A stretch of 64,000 bases of DNA from Pseudomonas serbica (GTDB lineage: Bacteria; Pseudomonadota; Gammaproteobacteria; Pseudomonadales; Pseudomonadaceae), in NCBI RefSeq assembly GCF_028823535.1, contig NZ_JAQIYM010000006.1:62001-126000 (forward strand), given 5' to 3'. This document shows positions 16,729 through 25,051 of this stretch, piece after piece (position 1 is the first letter of the stretch; every line of letters starts with the position of its first letter). The position numbers and the translations under genes were made by a program. The notes beneath the pieces were generated by a model. The model was not told the origin of the DNA. It was given only the letters and a program-made list of their open reading frames with translations, and ran no database searches.

Positions 16729-17456
16729 CAGCACAGGCCTCCGTTGACGGCCAGAACCTGCCGGGTGATGTACGAGGCTTCCGCCGACATCAAAAAGTTC
16801 ACCGCGCCGGCCACCTCTTCAGGGGTGCCCATGCGCCCAGCGGGGATCATTTTCATCAATTCGTCCACCGGCACGTTTTCATCGAGCATGGCTGTGTCGA
16901 TAAGGCCGGGCGCGACACAGTTGACGGTGATCTTGCGCTTGCCCAACTCGATCGCCAACGCCTTTGCCGCGCCGATCAAGCCGGCCTTGGAAGCGCTGTA
17001 GTTGACCTGGCCGCGATTGCCGATCAAGCCGGACACCGAGGTGATGCAGACAATTCGCCCGGCGGCGCGACGACGGATCATCGGCATCATCACCGGGTGC
17101 AGCACGTTGTAGAAACCGTCGAGGTTGGTGCGCATCACCACATCCCAATCATCCTCGCTCAGCGCCGGAAAAGCACCATCACGCGTCAGGCCGGCGTTTA
17201 GCACCACGCCGTAATAGGCGCCATGGGTTTCGACGTCCGCCTCGAGAATGGCTTTGCAACCGGCGCGGTCCGACACGTCGAATTGCAGGACGCGCGCAGT
17301 GCGACCCAGTGCCTCGATTTCACCTTGTACGGCTTGGGCATCCGCCAGGCCACTGCGGCAATGCAGCACGATGTCATGCCCGGCCCGGGCCAGGCGCAAG
17401 GCGATGGCGCGGCCGATGCCACGGCTGGAACCGGTGACCAGTACGGATTCAGTCAT
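16728..17456 (-). CDS. Aryl polyene 3-ketoacyl-ACP reductase (FabG-like, ApeQ-type)
   Basis: 242 residues of the short-chain dehydrogenase family. The NADPH-binding VTGSSRGIGRAIA lies at the N-terminus, LNAG near residue 88, the catalytic Ser at SVSGLIG and the YxxxK motif at YSASK. It reduces the beta-keto group after each elongation. It overlaps the dehydratase gene upstream by 4 bases and is coupled to the ketosynthase gene downstream. Confidence 0.92.
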   Translation of the reverse strand: MTESVLVTGSSRGIGRAIALRLARAGHDIVLHCRSGLADAQAVQGEIEALGRTARVLQFDVSDRAGCKAILEADVETHGAYYGVVLNAGLTRDGAFPALSEDDWDVVMRTNLDGFYNVLHPVMMPMIRRRAAGRIVCITSVSGLIGNRGQVNYSASKAGLIGAAKALAIELGKRKITVNCVAPGLIDTAMLDENVPVDELMKMIPAGRMGTPEEVAGAVNFLMSAEASYITRQVLAVNGGLC

Positions 17457-17914
17457 GACTGGACTCCTTCGGATTCATGAAGATATTGGGCCGCTTGAGG
17501 CGGGCGATACACGTTCAGTCGGGCGCTGGCGTGAATACCGGGTGCGGTGATGTGGCACTCGAACACGCCCATGCCGTTGTCGTCTTCCAGGGAGCGCATG
17601 CCGTGCAGGGTCAGCTCGGTGCCGGCCGGGAAACGATCGACGTTGCATTCGAACTTGCGAGAACCGAGCAAAAAGCCCAGTTCCACGGCATCGCCGCGCT
17701 GGCGCGCATGGCAGCCGGCGAAGGCCGCGACGCTCTGGGCCATCAGTTCAATACCGACCCAGGCGGGCAGGCTGCCGTCGGGGAGGTTGAACAGGCCGTC
17801 GGGCTTGACGCTGAGGCGGGTATGAATCTGTTCTTCATCGAATGCCAGGATCTGCTCGATGAGGATCATGTCGCCAGCATGGGGCAACAGTTCGGCGAGC
17901 GGCCAGTCAATCAT
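17453..17914 (-). CDS. Aryl polyene 3-hydroxyacyl-ACP dehydratase (hotdog, ApeP-type)
   Basis: 153 residues from ATG 17914 (ATGA overlap with the upstream ketosynthase); the open frame further upstream is read-through of that gene. It is a single hotdog domain with LLPHAGDMILIEQILAF and AWVGIELMAQSVAAFAGCHA, matching the 3-hydroxydecanoyl-ACP dehydratase-like proteins of aryl polyene clusters. It probably removes water to make the conjugated double bonds together with the dehydratase domain at 28656-30335. Confidence 0.88.
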   Translation of the reverse strand: MIDWPLAELLPHAGDMILIEQILAFDEEQIHTRLSVKPDGLFNLPDGSLPAWVGIELMAQSVAAFAGCHARQRGDAVELGFLLGSRKFECNVDRFPAGTELTLHGMRSLEDDNGMGVFECHITAPGIHASARLNVYRPPQAAQYLHESEGVQS

Positions 17915-19107
17915 GGGGCGTCTCCGATAATCAGGCTGACGTTGTTGCCACCGAAGGCGAAGGAATTGCTCATCAGGTAGCGAGGTCCAGTGGACGCCAG
18001 GCGATCGGCGGGAGTCACCCATTTCAGGGCCGGCAGTTGCGGGTCGGGCTGGCCGTCCCAAACGTGCGGCGCCAGGCGGTGCTCGTGGTTGTCGCTGCTC
18101 AGGCTCAACCAGCAGAACGCAGCCTCCAGCGCCCCGGCCGCGCCAAGGGTATGACCGGTCATGGGCTTGGTCGAAGAACAGGGCACACCGGCCGGGAACA
18201 ACGCGGCTACCGCGTGGCTTTCCATGGCGTCATTGTGTTGGGTGGCGGTGCCATGCAGGTTCAGGTAGGCGATCTGCCCGGGTTGCAGTCCGGCTCGGCT
18301 CAAGGCCTTGCGCATCGCCTGTTGGGCGCCACGGCCGGAGGGTTCCGGGGCGGAAATGTGGTGCGCATCGGAACTGGCGCCACTGCCCAGCAGGGCAATC
18401 GGCTGGCTGTCGCCAGGCTGTTTGCTCATCAGGAACAGCACGGCCGCTTCGCCGATATTGATGCCATTGCGGTTAACCGAAAACGGATTGCAACGTTGTC
18501 CGGACACCGCTTCGAGTGCCGAGAAGCCGTTGAGGGTCAGCTTGCACAGTGTGTCGACACCACCGCACAGCACCACGTCGCATATCCCCAGGTCGAGCAG
18601 GCGCTGGGCACTCATCAAAGCGCGGGCGCTGGAGGTGCAGGCGGTGGAGATCACGTAGGCCGGGCCGCTCAATTGCAGCCAGTCGGCGAGAAAGTTCGCC
18701 GGCGCGCCGAGTTCCTGTTGCTGGTAGTCGTAGTCGGCCGGGAACTGCTGTTCGCGCACGTAGAGGGCCAGGCCCTGGCTGGCTTCATCGATGCCCGAAG
18801 TGCTGGTGCCCAGCACGATCCCGATACGGTCGCGGCCGTAGCGCCGGATGGCCTGATCGATGTCGGGGCGAATCTGCAGCGCGGCCTCCATCAGCAGTTG
18901 ATTGTTGCGGCTGCGTTGGCAGGTCAGCTCGACGGGAATCGGCACGAGTTCACCCGTGACCGCACCCACCGGCAATGATCGCTCTGCCACCCAGCCGGTC
19001 TCGCTGCGCATGCCGGAGCAATCGCCGGCAAACAGGTTGCGGGCGACTTCCTCCTTGTCGCGACCGAGGGCACAGACGACCCCCAAGGCATTGAGGTAGA
19101 CCGTCAT
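17911..19107 (-). CDS. Aryl polyene beta-ketoacyl-ACP synthase (ApeO-type)
   Basis: 398 residues. The triad is seen at VISTACTSSARALMSAQ, LNLHGTATQHND and KPMTGHTLGAAGALEAA. It is the first of two full ketosynthases in the operon. In characterised aryl polyene systems one ketosynthase pairs with the small chain-length factor; which of the two does so here cannot be read from sequence. It overlaps the lipoprotein gene upstream by 4 bases. Confidence 0.9.
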   Translation of the reverse strand: MTVYLNALGVVCALGRDKEEVARNLFAGDCSGMRSETGWVAERSLPVGAVTGELVPIPVELTCQRSRNNQLLMEAALQIRPDIDQAIRRYGRDRIGIVLGTSTSGIDEASQGLALYVREQQFPADYDYQQQELGAPANFLADWLQLSGPAYVISTACTSSARALMSAQRLLDLGICDVVLCGGVDTLCKLTLNGFSALEAVSGQRCNPFSVNRNGINIGEAAVLFLMSKQPGDSQPIALLGSGASSDAHHISAPEPSGRGAQQAMRKALSRAGLQPGQIAYLNLHGTATQHNDAMESHAVAALFPAGVPCSSTKPMTGHTLGAAGALEAAFCWLSLSSDNHEHRLAPHVWDGQPDPQLPALKWVTPADRLASTGPRYLMSNSFAFGGNNVSLIIGDAP

Positions 19108-19586
19108 GGCGTGTCACCGCTCAGGGGCGTGATTTGATATTTCGGGCCTTTGGGCAGGTTCAATTCGAAGCTCAATGGTTGTGAGTAACGGACATCCCAG
19201 CGCTCTGCCAGCGAGCGTTGTGCCCCGTGTTGCCATGCGCCCGGATAATTGCCATACAGTTCATCCCTGGGGGTCAGCGCAAACAGTAGCGCGGCGAACA
19301 GCTCCCGGGCTTCCGGGTTCGGCGGCAACAGGCCATCGGCGTGCCAATGGCCATCGATCAGTTTCTGGCGTGCCTGCGGAATACCCAGCAAGTCCATCAT
19401 CGACCAGCGGATGGCAGGGCCTTCACGCTGGATGACCAACACCCAGTCCAGGCGCTGATCAGCCTGCAAGCGCTGGATGTGCAATTGCAGCGGCAACGCC
19501 ATACTCGGGGTCTGCTCGGGCAGTGGCGCCTGGCTGGCGCAGGCACTCAAAAGCAGGATGCAACCGAGCAGCAGGCATCGCATCAT
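19104..19586 (-). CDS. DUF3261-like outer-membrane lipoprotein of the aryl polyene operon
   Basis: 160 residues from ATG 19586. The signal sequence MMRCLLLGCILLLSAC is a type II lipobox with LSAC, so the mature protein would carry a lipid on Cys. The body (RLDWVLVIQREGPAIRWSMM, LLGIPQARQKLIDG) fits the DUF3261 proteins of aryl polyene clusters, thought to help move the pigment lipid to the outer membrane. GAAGGG lies 8 bases upstream, inside the tiny ORF that precedes it, and the two share TGATG. Confidence 0.82.
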   Translation of the reverse strand: MMRCLLLGCILLLSACASQAPLPEQTPSMALPLQLHIQRLQADQRLDWVLVIQREGPAIRWSMMDLLGIPQARQKLIDGHWHADGLLPPNPEARELFAALLFALTPRDELYGNYPGAWQHGAQRSLAERWDVRYSQPLSFELNLPKGPKYQITPLSGDTP

Positions 19587-19636
19587 CAGGCACACCCTTC
19601 AACGGGTTGGCAAACCACGTTGTCCAAGTCGCTCAT
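19586..19636 (-). CDS. Candidate 16-codon ORF in the aryl polyene operon
   Basis: ATG 19636 overlaps the stop of the flavoprotein gene (ATGA) and encodes MSDLDNVVCQPVEGCA, ending in a TGA that shares its A with the ATG of the lipoprotein gene. AAGGGA lies about 7 bases upstream of its start, so it has its own good ribosome-binding site. It fills exactly the gap between two coupled genes. It may be a real small peptide with two cysteines, a coupling device that keeps ribosomes on the message, or the remnant of a lost gene. No function can be assigned. Confidence 0.45.
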   Translation of the reverse strand: MSDLDNVVCQPVEGCA

Positions 19637-20880
19637 GTCGCATCCCTTGCACAGAGTTCTGACAACATTCGCAGTCGACGTTTCGGTTCGGCGACGAACG
19701 GATTGCGCTCGTCCCAGGCATACCCGGCGAGGATCGAGCTGATCATGCGGCGGATTTCCGCAGCGCCATCCGGGTAATAGATCACGTCCTGGAAAGTCCC
19801 GGCGTACCAGCCCTCGACGTAGCAGCGGAATGTATCGACCCCGCGCTTGAGCGGTTCGGCAAATTCACGCTGCCAGTCCACGGACTCGCCTTGCAGCTGG
19901 CGGTGCAGGACGCCTGCGGCCATGCTCGCCGAGCGCATGGCGATGGTCACGCCGGAGGAAAACACCGGGTCGAGAAATTCCGCGGCATTGCCCAGCAAGG
20001 CGAAACCTCGTCCGTGCAGGGTTTTGACGTTGGCCGAATAACCGCCGATGGAGCGGGCCGGCGTATCCCATACGGCTTTTTCCAGTACCCCGGCCAGGCT
20101 GGGGGTCTGGGCGATGAAACCACGCAGGCATTCATCAAGATTATCACTGCGGCCTTCGAAGTGTTCGGCTGCTGCAACCACACCGACCGAGCAGCGGCCA
20201 TTGCTGAACGGAATGGTCCAGAACCAGACGTCACGCTGGGTGGGATGGGTGGTGATGAGGATCTTGGTACGGTCGAAGTTCGGGTGGTCGATATGGTCTT
20301 CGACATGGGTGAACACCGCCTGGCGTACCGGGAAATTCGACGGTGCTTCAAGGTCGAGCAAGCGCGGGAGGACGCGGCCGTAACCACTGGCGTCGAGCAT
20401 GAAGTCAGCTTCGATGCGGTACTCGCTGCCGTCTTCGCGGCGAACGCCGAGCAGCGGGTTGGCCTGCTCGATATCGACGCTGACGATGGTTTCGCCATAG
20501 CGGATTTCCACGCCTTGCAGCGCGGCCTGATCAGCCAGCAGTTTGTCGAAATCGGCGCGCTGCACCTGGAAAGTCGTTGGCTTGCCTTGCGTGAATGTGT
20601 CGCCGAAATCGAAGGTGCTGTAGCGCTCGCCCCAGGCAAACGCGGCCCCGGTTTTCAGCTGGAAACCCGCCGCATTGACGGCGTCGAGCATGCCCGCTTC
20701 TTCGACGAAATCCAGGCAGTGGGATAACAGGCTTTCGCCGATGGAAAACCGCGGGAAATGCTGGCGCTCGATCACCAGTACGTCATGCCCCTTGCGCTTG
20801 AGCAGCGCGGCGGCGATGGCCCCTGAGGGACCCGCGCCGATGACCACGATCTGACGACGTTGCATTTCAACGGTTGGCAT
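19633..20880 (-). CDS. FAD-dependent oxidoreductase with halogenase hallmark motifs (aryl polyene operon)
   Basis: 415 residues. The FAD-binding VVIGAGPSGAIAAALL is at the N-terminus, followed by FPRFSIGES typical of the flavin halogenase superfamily. Two features marking true flavin-dependent halogenases are present: the lysine of a KTGAAFAWG segment (K76) and a W-x-W-x-I-P motif (W219-P224). A LLGNAAEFLDPVFSSGV segment closes the FAD domain. Related genes occur in many aryl polyene, flexirubin and xanthomonadin clusters and are usually called oxidoreductase or halogenase. It may tailor the aryl head or the chain; whether it halogenates is open. AAGGAG precedes the ATG. Confidence 0.85.
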   Translation of the reverse strand: MPTVEMQRRQIVVIGAGPSGAIAAALLKRKGHDVLVIERQHFPRFSIGESLLSHCLDFVEEAGMLDAVNAAGFQLKTGAAFAWGERYSTFDFGDTFTQGKPTTFQVQRADFDKLLADQAALQGVEIRYGETIVSVDIEQANPLLGVRREDGSEYRIEADFMLDASGYGRVLPRLLDLEAPSNFPVRQAVFTHVEDHIDHPNFDRTKILITTHPTQRDVWFWTIPFSNGRCSVGVVAAAEHFEGRSDNLDECLRGFIAQTPSLAGVLEKAVWDTPARSIGGYSANVKTLHGRGFALLGNAAEFLDPVFSSGVTIAMRSASMAAGVLHRQLQGESVDWQREFAEPLKRGVDTFRCYVEGWYAGTFQDVIYYPDGAAEIRRMISSILAGYAWDERNPFVAEPKRRLRMLSELCARDAT

Positions 20881-22027
20881 GGGGGCTCCTTGCCTGGGCG
20901 GCAGCTATCAAAGGGATCCGGTGCATGCCGGCCAGTGCCGGCAGCAGGGTCGCGATCAGGCCCATCAGCATCAACGCAAAGTACAGCGCCGGGCTGATGA
21001 GCTGTTGTTGCAGCAGCAGATTGAGGAAGACGATCTCGCTCAGGCCGCGAATGTTCAGCAGCACACTTTCCCGCCAGCGGCTGGCGCCCTGGAACGAAGC
21101 GCCGGCCCAGCCAAGGCCGAGCCAGTTGCCCAGCAGCTTGCTGGCAATCGGCAACAGCAGCAGGGCCGCCAATTGCATCCAGCCGAGGCTGTCCATCGCG
21201 CTGTGCACGTTGATCTGCACGATACCGAACGTGAGTATCAATGGAATGGCGATGTACGTCTGCAAGCGGTTCATCCAGATTGCCGGCAACGGCAGCACCA
21301 GCGGTGCCTTGAGCGCCGCCATGATCAGTACGTAACCGATGCCGAAAATCAGCGCATTGAGCTTGTAGTGTTCGGCCACCACCAGCAACGCGAAAAAACC
21401 CAGGCTGTACAGCCAGGTTTGCCGTAGGCCCAACAACCGCAGCAGCACGGGCAGGCACGCGCCGGCCAAGGGTAGCAACAGGCTGCTCAGGTGCAGGCTG
21501 CCTTGGCCCAGGGCGAACAGGGTCCAGCAGGCCAGGTCGATGATGATCGCGGTCTGCACCAGTCGCCGGGTGGCGCTGTGCGGGTAATCGATGTGCCGCA
21601 GGTACAGGTACAACACCGGGATCGCGGTGATCGCGAACAGCAGGCCGACCGCCAGCGAGCTTATCCAGGGTTGCGGCGGCAACAGCCAGATGGCCGTGGC
21701 CAGGCCGCAGGCGAACGGGATGCAGAAACTCGGCAGGGCGATTTTCAGGCTCTGGCGGTCCAGTTGCAGGTCGATCACATCGCTGAGGATATAGCCCAGC
21801 AGCAGTGCGAAACTCAGGCTGTAGAGGTTCTTCAACCAGCCTGGTGACACCAGCGCCGCGCCGCTCAGTTGCCATTGCGGTTCGATCCAGAAGTACATCA
21901 GCAATGGCAAGCCGAGGGTCGCCAGCAGCAACTGGCTGACAATGGGAATCAGGCCGAAATGGCGCCCGACCCGGGTCGCCACGGCGAACAGTACCAGGGC
22001 CATCGCCCAGAACAGCCCGATCATCAT
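20867..22027 (-). CDS. Cation:proton antiporter-like membrane protein (aryl polyene operon)
   Basis: 386 residues, almost entirely hydrophobic, with 10-12 predicted membrane spans. The pattern SDVIDLQLDRQSLKIALPSF and WRESVLLNIRGLSEIVFLNL resembles the Na+/H+ exchanger domain of the CPA2 group. Its start overlaps the MMPL gene stop and its end overlaps the flavoprotein gene by 14 bases, so it is an integral operon member. A transport role coupled to pigment export, or a co-opted membrane protein, is possible; the substrate is unknown. Confidence 0.75.
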   Translation of the reverse strand: MMIGLFWAMALVLFAVATRVGRHFGLIPIVSQLLLATLGLPLLMYFWIEPQWQLSGAALVSPGWLKNLYSLSFALLLGYILSDVIDLQLDRQSLKIALPSFCIPFACGLATAIWLLPPQPWISSLAVGLLFAITAIPVLYLYLRHIDYPHSATRRLVQTAIIIDLACWTLFALGQGSLHLSSLLLPLAGACLPVLLRLLGLRQTWLYSLGFFALLVVAEHYKLNALIFGIGYVLIMAALKAPLVLPLPAIWMNRLQTYIAIPLILTFGIVQINVHSAMDSLGWMQLAALLLLPIASKLLGNWLGLGWAGASFQGASRWRESVLLNIRGLSEIVFLNLLLQQQLISPALYFALMLMGLIATLLPALAGMHRIPLIAAAQARSPHANR

Positions 22028-24363
22028 GCGGTTGGCTCCGTGAGGCTGGTGGCGTGAACCTGGCGACCGGCCCAGGGCGCGAGCAGGAAGCTGAAGATCA
22101 GGCCCAGGCTCACCGACAGGCCGAAATTACTCACCGCGGGTGTGCTCGATACCGCCAGCAGGCCGAACGACAGCCAAGTGGTCAATGCGGCCAGCAAGGT
22201 GCCCAGCAGGCTCACGGCGGCGCCGCCGACCTGTTCGCGCATGAGGATGGCGTAATCGACGCTGATCGCCGTCACCAGCAGCAGTCCGAACAGGCTGAAC
22301 AGGGTCAGCGGCTGCCCCAACCAGCCAAGGCTGGCCAGGCTGCACAAGGCCGCCAGCAACGGCAGGGAGACGATGCGCAGCGCGCCGCCAAGCCCGAACG
22401 GCAGGATCAGCACCAGTACGATCAGCACGCAGGAGGCGAGTTTCAGTTCGGCGGCGCTGATCTGGGTGGCGGCGAACACGCTGTTCAGCTCGCCCAGCCG
22501 ATCCACCAGCTTCACGCCAGGCAAATCGTCAGCCTGTACCCGTAACAGGGCAGGATTGTTCAGGCCCTGCAAGCTGACCATCGCTGCCACGCCGTCGGCG
22601 GTCGGTCCCAGCCATAACAGGCGATAGGGCTCGGCCAATGGGCCGGCCAGCGCGCTGTCGATATCTTCGACGGGCAGTGCCTGCAATTGGCTCAACTCCG
22701 CCTGCAACGCCTGCGCCGGTACGCCGACATCGAGCAACGGTTGCCAGTACGGCGGCAGTTTGCTCAATGCCTCGCGAACCTTGCGCTGTTCGCTGGGCGG
22801 GCTGACCAGTTGATTTAGCGACAGGTAACCCTGGAGTTTCTCCAGGCCAACCAGCTGATCCAGGCGTTCACTCAGGGCGCTATGGCGTTCGAGCAATTGC
22901 TGCTGGTCGGCGGCCTGCACCAGGAAGAACTGGCTGGTGGGTTGATAACCCGTGATTCGCGCAATGGTCTGCGCTTCGTCGGTCAACTGCTGCGGCGCAC
23001 CCACCCACTGGCGGATGTCGTTACGGGTCTGGAGTTGCACCAGGCCGCCGGCACAAAAAGCGATCAGCAGCGCCAGCAATACCGGCGTGCTCAAATGCCG
23101 AAGCAACGCTTCCCGGCACAGCAGTAGATATTCGCAAAGGCGTAGCGGCCATTGCGCCGGACGCAGTTCGGCACCCTTGAGCAGCGCCGGTAGCAGGCAC
23201 ACCGCGGACAAATAGGCACCCAGCAGGCCCGCCGCCGAGAACACGGCAATCTGGGTCAAGGCCGGGAAGGGTGTCCAGGCCAGGGCCAGGTAGCCGATGG
23301 CGCTGGTGACCAGGCTCAGGGTCAGCCCCGGCAAGGTCAGGCGCAACGCCGGCCAGCTATGCCAGGGTTTCAGGCTCCAGCTCTTGGACAGGTAATGCAG
23401 CGGGTAATCGACGGCCACGCCGATCAGGCTCGAACCCAGTACCAGCGTCATCACATGCATGTGGCCGAACAGTGCCACGCAGGCTACCGCGCCAAACAGC
23501 ATGCCCACCAGCACCGGAACAAATGCCAGCAGGACACGCCAGCGGCGAAAGGCCAGCAATAGCAACAACAGGATGCCGACAGTGGCACCGCCACCGACCC
23601 AGGTCATTTCCCGGGACGCCTGGCGCTGGCCGTTGGCCGCGTACAACAAGCCACTCGCGGCGAGCAGTTGCACGTCGGCCCTGGCGGCCTCCTCGCGACT
23701 GTGCTGGAGCAGGTCGGCCACTTGCAGCGGCAGGTTCATGTCGAAGGCGTTGCCGGTGGCCCGCGCCCGCAGCAGCACCCAGTGCTTGCCATCGGCCTCG
23801 GCGATCAAGGCGCCACTGCCAATGTCCAGTTGCACGGCACCGTGCTGTGGCTGGCTGTTCTGGATGCGTCCGGTCAGGCCCAGCCAGTCATCCTGGCTGG
23901 GCACCAGGCTGAAGCCGGTGAAGGGGTCAAACAGCGCCTGCACCCGTTGCTGGATAAAGGCATCGGGGTGCTCGATCAGTTGCTCGCGATCGTCTGCCGC
24001 GAGCATGGCCAATCGGCCTTGCAGCAGTTGCGTGCGCAACGCCGGCAAGTCGGCCTGCAGGTTCCATTGGACCTTTTCGAACAGGCCGCTGGCCTGCCAC
24101 TGATCCCCCAGTGTTTGCGCCATGGCAATGGCTTTTTGGCGATCGCCGTGGCCGACCAGCACCAGCATTTCGCGGTTCAATGGTTCCTGCATGCGTTGCT
24201 CGGCGCGCAGTTCCAGCGCATCCGGTGCGGTGCCGGGCACCAGTTCCATCAGGTTGGCCGACAGCGGGGCGCCGTCGCGCCATTGCCAGCCGGCGAGCGC
24301 CAGCACTGCCAGCAGCAGGATCAGGAACAGCCACGGCAGCCTGCGTTCACTCGGCAAAGTCAT
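22024..24363 (-). CDS. MMPL/RND-family exporter of the aryl polyene operon
   Basis: 779 residues with two homologous halves, each with a large periplasmic loop and a cluster of spans. The conserved proton-relay segments are VGVAVDYPLHYLSK in the first half and ISVDYAILMREQ in the second. In aryl polyene clusters this protein is thought to lift the pigment lipid from the inner membrane, passing it to the LolA-like carrier. It overlaps the LolA-like gene by 17 bases. Confidence 0.88.
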   Translation of the reverse strand: MTLPSERRLPWLFLILLLAVLALAGWQWRDGAPLSANLMELVPGTAPDALELRAEQRMQEPLNREMLVLVGHGDRQKAIAMAQTLGDQWQASGLFEKVQWNLQADLPALRTQLLQGRLAMLAADDREQLIEHPDAFIQQRVQALFDPFTGFSLVPSQDDWLGLTGRIQNSQPQHGAVQLDIGSGALIAEADGKHWVLLRARATGNAFDMNLPLQVADLLQHSREEAARADVQLLAASGLLYAANGQRQASREMTWVGGGATVGILLLLLLAFRRWRVLLAFVPVLVGMLFGAVACVALFGHMHVMTLVLGSSLIGVAVDYPLHYLSKSWSLKPWHSWPALRLTLPGLTLSLVTSAIGYLALAWTPFPALTQIAVFSAAGLLGAYLSAVCLLPALLKGAELRPAQWPLRLCEYLLLCREALLRHLSTPVLLALLIAFCAGGLVQLQTRNDIRQWVGAPQQLTDEAQTIARITGYQPTSQFFLVQAADQQQLLERHSALSERLDQLVGLEKLQGYLSLNQLVSPPSEQRKVREALSKLPPYWQPLLDVGVPAQALQAELSQLQALPVEDIDSALAGPLAEPYRLLWLGPTADGVAAMVSLQGLNNPALLRVQADDLPGVKLVDRLGELNSVFAATQISAAELKLASCVLIVLVLILPFGLGGALRIVSLPLLAALCSLASLGWLGQPLTLFSLFGLLLVTAISVDYAILMREQVGGAAVSLLGTLLAALTTWLSFGLLAVSSTPAVSNFGLSVSLGLIFSFLLAPWAGRQVHATSLTEPTA

Positions 24364-25051
24364 GCTGCTCCGTGTCGCTCAACGGTTGCGCGCTGCTGCT
24401 GTCCTGCATGCGCAACAGCGTGCTATCGCCCTGGGTTTCCAGCAACTCGATGCTCTGGACCAGTTCGCCGCCGGTGATGTTGATCTGGTTGAATACCTGC
24501 TTGAGCAGCATCGAGCGCGGCATCAACGTCAGTGTCCAGTTCTGTGCATCGCCACCGAGCGACAGCTCGAAGTCCCGTTGCAGTCCACTGCTGTCGCCTT
24601 GCAGGACAGCCAGGAACAAGCGGTTCTGCTCGGCACCGGCACTCTTGGCGGGCAACATCTGCCAGCCACTGGCATCACGCCGGGCAATGCCTGCGGAGGT
24701 GATGCGGTAGTCCTGTTGCAATGGCGTTTTCAGCAGCCACAACAAGCCGTGATTCTTCGCCAGGACGAAGGTGCCCTTGCTGGTCAGTGGCTGGGGCAGG
24801 GCCCGCAGGCGTTTTTCCTGGATAAAATTGCCGTGGATGACATCGGGCCTGGCCAACTGCTCGCTGAGCTGTTGCAGGTCGAACGCATTGGCCAGCCCTG
24901 GAATGCCGAGTAACACGCAGAACACTGTAGGAGCGAGCTTGCTCGCAAAAAACCTGAGAGCGCCGCGGGGTGTCAGGTGCCCAGCGTCACCGTTAACGGC
25001 CGTCGCGGGCAAGCCTGCTGCTACAGAGGAACGGCGCAAGCAGAAAATCAT
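24347..25051 (-). CDS. LolA-like outer-membrane lipoprotein carrier of the aryl polyene operon, with REP insertion in its signal peptide
   Basis: 234 residues from ATG 25051, which overlaps the thioesterase stop (ATGA). The mature LolA-like domain starts around FDLQQLSEQLARPDVIHGNF and includes IQEKRLRALPQPLTSKGTF. A normal signal peptide would be MIFCLRRS joined directly to VFCVLLGIPGLANA. Instead about 34 codons (24925-25026) of REP doublet DNA lie between these two halves without breaking the frame. No ATG or GTG exists between the insert and the mature domain, so translation must begin upstream. The protein would then carry an unusual n-region of about 40 residues; whether it is still exported is unknown. 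Confidence 0.82.
   Translation of the reverse strand: MIFCLRRSSVAAGLPATAVNGDAGHLTPRGALRFFASKLAPTVFCVLLGIPGLANAFDLQQLSEQLARPDVIHGNFIQEKRLRALPQPLTSKGTFVLAKNHGLLWLLKTPLQQDYRITSAGIARRDASGWQMLPAKSAGAEQNRLFLAVLQGDSSGLQRDFELSLGGDAQNWTLTLMPRSMLLKQVFNQINITGGELVQSIELLETQGDSTLLRMQDSSSAQPLSDTEQHDFAE
24925..25026. repeat. REP doublet inside the LolA-like coding sequence
   Basis: CTGTAGGAGCGAGCTTGCTC at the left and the inverted GCGGGCAAGCCTGCTGCTAC at the right enclose about 50 bases. The element is 102 bases, a multiple of three, and is read through in the LolA-like frame. The other REP pairs seen in this window are intergenic. Confidence 0.85.
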
